Shown: positions 57,873-64,000 of the stretch, piece after piece | Position numbering within the stretch: position 1 is the stretch's first letter | How the letters are laid out: each line of letters opens with the position of its first letter | Notes under the pieces: generated by a model | Seen by the model: only the letters and a program-made list of their open reading frames with translations | Databases searched by the model: none | Told to the model about the DNA's origin: nothing | Translations under genes and position numbers: made by a program | From: Nemania diffusa | Lineage: Eukaryota > Ascomycota > Sordariomycetes > Xylariales > Xylariaceae | Direction of reading: 5' to 3' | NCBI GenBank assembly: GCA_038501195.1 | Contig: JBBPUQ010000010.1 | Coordinates: forward strand, 2,664,001 to 2,728,000 | DNA: 64,000 bases

Positions 57873-59928
57873 TCACTTGGCGTCCTTGTTTTTCCTCATC
57901 CACTCGTCCTTGATGTCTTGGTAATCGTCGGCGCCATACGGCTCCGTCATCTCCGCGAACCAGCCGCCCTTGCGGTGGGGGTTGAGTCCCAGGTCGCGCT
58001 GCAGGAGGTCGAAGTACGGGACAGAATCAAAGATGAAGTTGGGATTCTTGCTGCCCCAGTCGGTGGGGTAGCGCCACTTGCCCCAGCGGTTGGACAGCAC
58101 CGTGTCGTAGCGCAGGCGCGCGAGCGCGGTCTCGTCGTCGACAGCAACGGCAGGGTCGATGGTGAGCCGGCCCTGGAAGTAGGCGCTGATCCAGAGCCCC
58201 GTGAGGTGCGCCGTGATGGCGTTGCTGAAGTTGGACATCATGCCCGCAAAGGCGACGTCGCGGCGGCGCAGGAAGCGCGGCGACGCGGGCACCACGAAGC
58301 GGTAGAGCATGTACGGCGTCAGCGGCGCGCAGGGCGTCACCTCGTCCGCGCTGTCGATGCCCTTCTGCTCCGTCAGCGGCACGTAGTCCTTGTTCCACAC
58401 GGGCTGGCGCTCGAGGCGCGGGAAGCGGGCGAGGATCTCCTCGTCGGCCCGCTTGAGGAGATCGGGCTGGTTGGCGAGGTCGCCGGCTGATGCGTCGTCG
58501 GCCCACCGGTGGGGGATGCCGAGCTCCTTTTCGATTCCCTCGGGGAGGAACTTGATCGAGGGCACGTGCTTCCAGCCGGTGTTGGCGAGGAACACGTCGG
58601 ATTCGAACTCGGTGCCGTCCGCGAGATGCACCTTGCCAGGGCTTAGGTGGTCTACTTCGCCGACATATACATCAATCAAGTCACCCTTGACAAGCTCCAA
58701 TATGTCCTGCTCGTAGTTCAGAATGCTGAAGCTTGCGCCGGTGAACATGGGCTCAGTCCAAGGCTTCAGCTTAGCCGTGTCGGGATGCGAGTCGTATTTG
58801 TTCAAGGTCATGACATCGTTTCCAAGGATTTTCCAAAACCCGTCGACGATCACACGGCCCAGCGCAGTGCCGTGGTAGAAGTTCCGAATTCTTGAATAAC
58901 CGTCTGCGTCACCCCAGAGGCAAGGACTGAACCAGGTTACGACGCGCATTGCTGTAGCTATGTTAGAGAAGATATACCAATTCCTACGGGAAACGGGGAA
59001 TACGAACTTCCAAGCTTCTCAATCCATTTCTTCAACGGCGTCACATAAGGCGGTGCCATCCAGCATGGGCCATGCCCGCTAGCTGTTTTCTCAAGGTTAG
59101 CTCATATTAGATCCCTCAAAAGACTGGGATAGTATGAATGGAACGTACATCGGATAACCCAGTTGACTTTCACTCCCGCAGTGGCATATGCATAGACAGC
59201 GTCCCAGGCAAATTTGGACGCGCCAAATACAGTGACAGCTTTGGCGGTCTTCAAAGTATCACTATTCTGCTGGAAATGCTTGCCGTGAAATAGCCTGCCG
59301 CCAAACACCTCCTGCCCTTCGAAATGAGGCAGGAAAGCCTCAGAAGTTAGACCTGTTGCGATGATAAGCCGCTTCGCGAAGACCTTCGTCGCCGCGCCCG
59401 GGCCGGGCGTTTCAAGCGTCAAGACCCATCCACCCTCCTCCGTCTCCTGGTGTTCCGCACAAACGACCTTTGTGTTGAGGTGAATCGAGTCGCTGATTCC
59501 GCTCTCCTTGGCGTAGGCTTTGAGATATGTGTTGAGGGCCTGCCCTGTTATGTGCTGGCCAACCTTGACATCAAACCTCTCGCTGCTCATAGGAAACCCG
59601 GGATACTCATATGTGCCCAGGAGGTTGTTGCTCTTGAGGCCTGGGTATAGGCGCTCGTCGGCCCAGGTGCCACCTAAGGATGATTGGCCGTCATAGATAG
59701 CCAGTGACCGGTCTGGTTGTGTGGCATGGAATTGCCCCGCGGCAGCTAGGCCGTACCACCCTACCAAAGGACTCAGCTAGGTGTTCGTCACGAAAATCAT
59801 AGTTGACCCATTATCTTGGTTTGGAGTCGATATCACGACATCCACATGTAGGACACCGGGCCGAGACAAGATGCAACGGGGGGATGTGGCTCACCGGCAC
59901 CGATTACCACGCAGTCGAAGTTCTCCAT
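57873..59928 (-). CDS. FAD-dependent monooxygenase (FMO-like)
   Basis: Four exons (59928-59895, 59760-59149, 59082-59008, 58951-57873) with introns of 134, 66 and 56 bp encode 599 residues. The first exon ends inside the FAD Rossmann motif, which the splice restores as VVIGAGWYGLAAA (residues 8-20). Then come DGQSSLGGTW, the flavin-monooxygenase stretch ATGLTSEAFLPHFEGQEVFGGRLFHGKHF and the NADPH loop GASKFAWDAV. The short third exon supplies SSGHGPCWMAPPYVTPLKKWIEKLG, and the last exon HGTALGR and the C-terminus. The architecture is that of fungal FAD/NADPH monooxygenases that hydroxylate small molecules, often in secondary metabolism. No biosynthetic backbone gene is in the window, so the substrate is unknown. 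Long G+C-rich last exon. Confidence 0.85.
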
Positions 59929-61292
59929 AGCATACCAGATAAGTTCTCGCTAGCCGGCTTATTCTTTTCTCGAGCAAAACGAACCAAAAAAACAGGCGCT
60001 CTTTCGAACCCAATGTGATTCGGCTGTGCTACACGGTGGTCAGAGACAAAAGCAAAGGTCGGTGTTCGAAAGGGTTGGAACGTGAAAGGGTTTCATAGGT
60101 GAACAAAGAAATTCCCCTGAATTAGCTCGATCTTCGGTAGGACAGACGAACTGCGGCTGGCCCATCGATTGGGCACAGTAGACGCAAACTGTCTCTCATG
60201 GCTTATTTGTAGGCTGGGTTGCAATCAAATACGGTGGGATGTTACCTATATTGTTAGTACCTAAGGTATGCGGTGCAAGGGGGCGAACGGGGGCGGACGG
60301 GGTTGCAGTCTAGTCTGCTACTATGCACTAGCTAATATTCCAGAACTCGCTGCCCTGCCAGGATCCCCTTCCTCAACGCTGTCGCACGGCGGGGTTTACG
60401 GTGAATGGTCGTCGGGAGAAGCTTGGGCCGGTCTTATGGCGCAGTATGGTACTTCTTGGTATCGTCGCTAGATCGAGCAGTCATAATGAAGCCCGTGTAG
60501 GTAAAACAGCCGTGGTGCACAACCGCGCATGGATGATCTGTTCGGGGGGCTCCACATGGATACATCACTAGATCGGATGCCTACATAATCTAGCTCTACG
60601 TAGTACTATGTATGTAACTCCAGGTGTCAATCTAGACATCTACCACTCGGTGTTGAGACTCCTCAATATGTGTATGTATGTCTGGCAGACCACGAGCGTC
60701 GAGCAGGTCGAATGCGCAGATTGACGCGCATGAACACATATTATGTCAAGCAGCATTCAAGGCATGTAGTCCAGGATCGCGACTCGCCATGTTGATTCGC
60801 CCAGTTGTGTAGAGATGGAGGGAGGCAATAACTCTAAACGACCCAATCCGAGCTGAGGTAACGCTCAACTTTCATGCATTCTCCTGCGCCCGATCGAACC
60901 ATTACGCTAACCGGACCTGTAAGGGAAGAGCTCGGCACACCTTTTCGGATTCCGTGATGCAGCAGATTCACACATGCCGCGTTCCATTCTGCGGCCTGGC
61001 CCGGTCGTAATTTGCATGCCCAGTCTTGCAAGGGAGGCTCTCCAGATAAAGATGACATAAACGAAATACCACTTGCCTGGTGTAAGCCCTGGACCCTGGG
61101 CGTAATGTTGATTGCATCTCAGCTCCGAGAGAGTGGTGATGTTTCTTAAAACCATTACCCCCATCTTATGCTGTCTTCTATTCAACCTTTCCGGATCCAA
61201 TTCTTCTACCGTCTTAGCGTCGAACGGTTTCTCATGCCATCTTTGCTCTGCTAAAGCTCTCATTCTCGCTTTCGACGTCCAAATCTGCCGAT
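59929..61292. other. Intergenic region, divergent promoters
   Basis: The monooxygenase and the rhodopsin-like gene are transcribed away from this 1.4-kb gap. No other gene, RNA or repeat was recognised. Confidence 0.4.
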
Positions 61293-62927
61293 ATGTCGAC
61301 AGACCCGGCAGCGGCGGCGGCAGCAGCAGCGGCGGCCAAATCGGCAGCAAGCGCCTTTCAACAATTTGTCACGGAGGATTTTACCCTATTTTCAGTTGGT
61401 CTAGTCGTCACGTTAACAAGAACCTTTGCTCGAGTTAAGCAGGTTGGGTTCAAAGGACTACAGGGCGATGACTATCTAGTCTGGATAGCAATGGTTTGTT
61501 CAGCTCTTCGTTACGTAGACTAGTTCGTATGCATGGTTCTTCACTAAACAGTCTTCCCCCGCTTCAGTTAATATACGCAGCCGAAACTGCCCTTGCTTAC
61601 TCCGTCGGTGCTAAAGCGATGGGACTAGCTAACAACGGCATGACGGTTGAGCAACGAAGGACGCTCAGCCCGAATAGTCCGGAGTATCACACGAGGTATT
61701 TTATCCCGCCTATACTCCACATGCCTGAGCGTTAACTAAAGTCGTGTTTAGAGTGCTGGGATGCAAGATCCAGCTCTCTGGTTGGTCTACATACTCTGCC
61801 CTACTGTGGACCCTTAAAGCTTCATTGCTTGTCTTCTATATTCGACTCACGGTAACTATATCATAGCCCCGATTAAGTATCAAGGTATGCTAATTACATG
61901 TGTCTTAAAGTCCGGTCTAGGACGGAAATACCTTCGTCGTATATACATTGGCTTTGGAGTTCTTGGCTTTACCTATTTAGCCGCTACATTAAATCTTTTC
62001 TTGGGCTGCCGTCCTTTCTATAAATACTGGCAGATAAACCCAGACCCGGGTGGTAGGTCTATTAGGTGTCTTTCCTTAATATGCTATATGATAGATCATA
62101 ACGCTAACGCTAAGCTCTACTCTCAGATGGCTGCCAGCCTGCTGTCTCTACCCGGATCGTCTGGGTATATGCCTCCTTGAATATATTCTCCGATCTGTAT
62201 CTGCTTTCAATTCCAATACCGATGCTCTGGAACACTACTCTGGCACTCCCTAAAAAGCTTGGATTAATCGTCCTCTTCAGCGGCGGCATCTTTATTATCG
62301 TTTGCGCCCTGATACGGGCCGTGCTAATTGTTACGGTAAGCCTACCATATCGTCGTGTTTCACGTTAAATAAGGCAATTTACTAACACATTCTCGTTTGA
62401 AGGATCCGATTGGAGGTGCCCAAGTTGCAGGTTCCTGGGCTGTTCGCGAGACGTTCGTCGCGGTGATCACCACTAATCTGCCCATGATCTTCCCCCTTAT
62501 CAGTGGGTGGATTAAGCCTATAATAAGTAGCTTGGCGCGATCTATGCGCAGCGGGAGCTATGAGAAATCTACAGACGGGAAATTCAGGAGAAGCATTCTG
62601 ACATTCGGCGGCGGTGCCCCGAGTGGCCAGATCAGACAGGGCCGAGCTCCTCGCACCGCGAACCCATTGACTGGACTCACCTTCACGGAGAGCGAGGAGC
62701 GCATGCTCAGTCAGGGCCAGGTCAAATTACAAGACTTACAGGCCGGCAACTCCACGCAGGCTGTAACACCACAAAACAATGGTGATGACAATAGCGACGG
62801 CATTAGGAAGGACGTGGAGATTGCTGTGACGTCAGTACCAACTGATGAGGAGCGGGCGAGCCCGGGAAGCTTTGCTTTTGCTACTGGCCCGATGAGAAAG
62901 AGTCCCAGCACAAAGCTTCCCAAGTAG
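61293..62927 (+). CDS. Rhodopsin-domain / PTH11-like seven-helix membrane protein
   Basis: Six exons (61293-61493, 61568-61695, 61752-61851, 61911-62052, 62127-62335, 62403-62927) with introns of 56-74 bp encode 434 residues, all in phase. After a ten-Ala run (residues 6-15) come hydrophobic helices and the fungal rhodopsin-domain marks: LQGDDYLVWIAM (56-67), the helix with LKASLLVFYIRLT, GLGRKYLRRIYIGFGVLGFTY, the motif WQINPDPGDGCQPA created by the fourth splice, NIFSDLYLLSIPIPMLW and GSWAVRETFVAVITTNLPMIFPL. The C-terminal 130 residues are a polar cytoplasmic tail. This is the large family of fungal putative GPCR-like receptors, whose prototype is Magnaporthe Pth11. The ligand is unknown. 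Plasma membrane expected. Confidence 0.88.
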
Positions 62928-64000
62928 AAGGAGATCAACTTGGGATAGTGGCGTTGAAAATGAGGCGCGCCTTGTGCTCTTGCCGGCCTACGCGAGCGTG
63001 GGTGGCGAGTCACGGCCAACAAGATAATGCAATGTCTAATGGTGCTACTGGTGAGCGTCCCGGAGACGAACCATTCCAGGCTTGGGCAGGTCGCTTTGGT
63101 GTATAATATTTTTCTTTTGCAATAAAAAGCACATATTAAAAACGTATGCTACAAGTCTTTAGACTAAATGTGCTGCGCCATATTTGTACATGACTGGGTT
63201 GTCTCGAAAGAGGGAACTTCCGAACGATCCGTCAAGGGTGTCCTATCGATTCATGCTGACATGGAGTGTAGGAACAATAAGGTGTGGCTTACCTATATCA
63301 AGACCATCCAATATCTGATGTTCTCTTCTCTCATCTACTTAAATTATACTACTTATGTGATCTACTCTAACAACAATCGCAATCGCTAGCTCTAAATGTC
63401 CCGTCCCATGTACCCGGATAATTCGCGATAGGTACTAGGTAGGCAGCACTGCTAGACTGTTAATAGCGATGTCATGAAGTATTTTTGGTACTAGATGCGA
63501 TGAAACGCCACGCTGTATATAACCCAGTGTATATTATCTATTCCTTTCTTTTGGGGGATTGGGCCCTGTAACCTCGTGGCACAGCTCTAAGTCGACGAGA
63601 ACCTGTTTAAGTAGGTGGGAGAAGGAGGTGCATACGCATATGCATGGGCACAGTGTCATTTATCGCAGCGCATCACCGTGCTCCTGTCTCTACTTCGGTC
63701 CGGTGAATGCGACCAGTAGGATATCGTTTAATGCTACGGTTACATGGCGACCCTTGTTCCAAGTTTGGCCAATGCCAAGGTTCAAATATAAAATAGCAGC
63801 ATACTCAATATGCAAATAAGAAAGCCTCCGGCTCTTGTAGTCTCCATCTCCCAGGGGTCATCAGCCCCGAATACCACTCGATTCTTCGCCTAAAGCATCA
63901 TAGCTGACCATCATGTAAGCAGAATTCCTTTTTGACCTTTTTTTTCATGCCCGAAACTAATGTCCAGATCTTTTGATATCTCTCGCCCACCCATGTCCTA
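62928..64000. other. Intergenic region to window end
   Basis: Holds the 3' region of the rhodopsin-like gene. Short ORFs near 63,168 and 63,559 have no recognisable domain. No repeat or RNA was identified. Confidence 0.4.

Noticed and set aside
1..64000. CRISPR array or prokaryotic defence island
   Set aside because: No regularly spaced repeats and clear eukaryotic spliceosomal genes throughout.

Overview
The window is nuclear DNA of a filamentous ascomycete (Pezizomycotina, probably Sordariomycetes-like). The evidence is short introns (about 50-150 bp) with GT..AG ends and CTAAC-type branch points, fungus-restricted genes (a HET-domain protein, the histone acetyltransferase Rtt109, a PTH11/rhodopsin-like membrane protein, a secreted dipeptidyl-peptidase V), and a huge A+T block with the transition bias left by repeat-induced point mutation (RIP). 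All gene models were spliced by hand and checked for reading phase; no database search was possible.

Positions 1 to about 13,435 are an almost gene-free A+T block. Inside it, two degraded direct repeats (about 2,310-2,580 and 10,155-10,364) look like the LTRs of an 8-kb retrotransposon. A minus-strand Ty3/Gypsy reverse-transcriptase core can still be read at about 5,205-5,454. DNA on both sides has even less G+C, which suggests that this element inserted into older, more heavily mutated repeat DNA. The block ends abruptly near 13,435.

Positions 13.4-30.9 kb are a gene-sparse, accessory-type segment. It holds a HET-domain gene, a 2.15-kb element with 41-bp inverted ends that contains smaller MITE-like repeats, an SDR reductase, a LAT-type amino-acid permease, a butanediol/sorbitol-type dehydrogenase and a decayed APH-family phosphotransferase.

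Positions 30.9-44.5 kb are a compact housekeeping block. Three genes for mitochondrial protein synthesis (mitochondrial leucyl-tRNA synthetase, an MTQ1/HemK release-factor methyltransferase and ribosomal protein MRPL15) lie close together with RTT109. They are followed by a polytopic membrane protein, tRNA-Ala(AGC), a dCTP-deaminase/dUTPase-like protein and an allantoate/Dal5-type MFS transporter.

Positions 46-64 kb are again accessory in style: DPP V, a possible small spliced gene, a 13-exon gene for a 1,325-residue zinc finger/GTPase/RING/patatin protein, an FAD monooxygenase and a rhodopsin-like membrane protein. The patatin protein is the most interesting item. It has the architecture of an innate-immunity or self/non-self effector, and both residues of its patatin catalytic dyad appear to be substituted.
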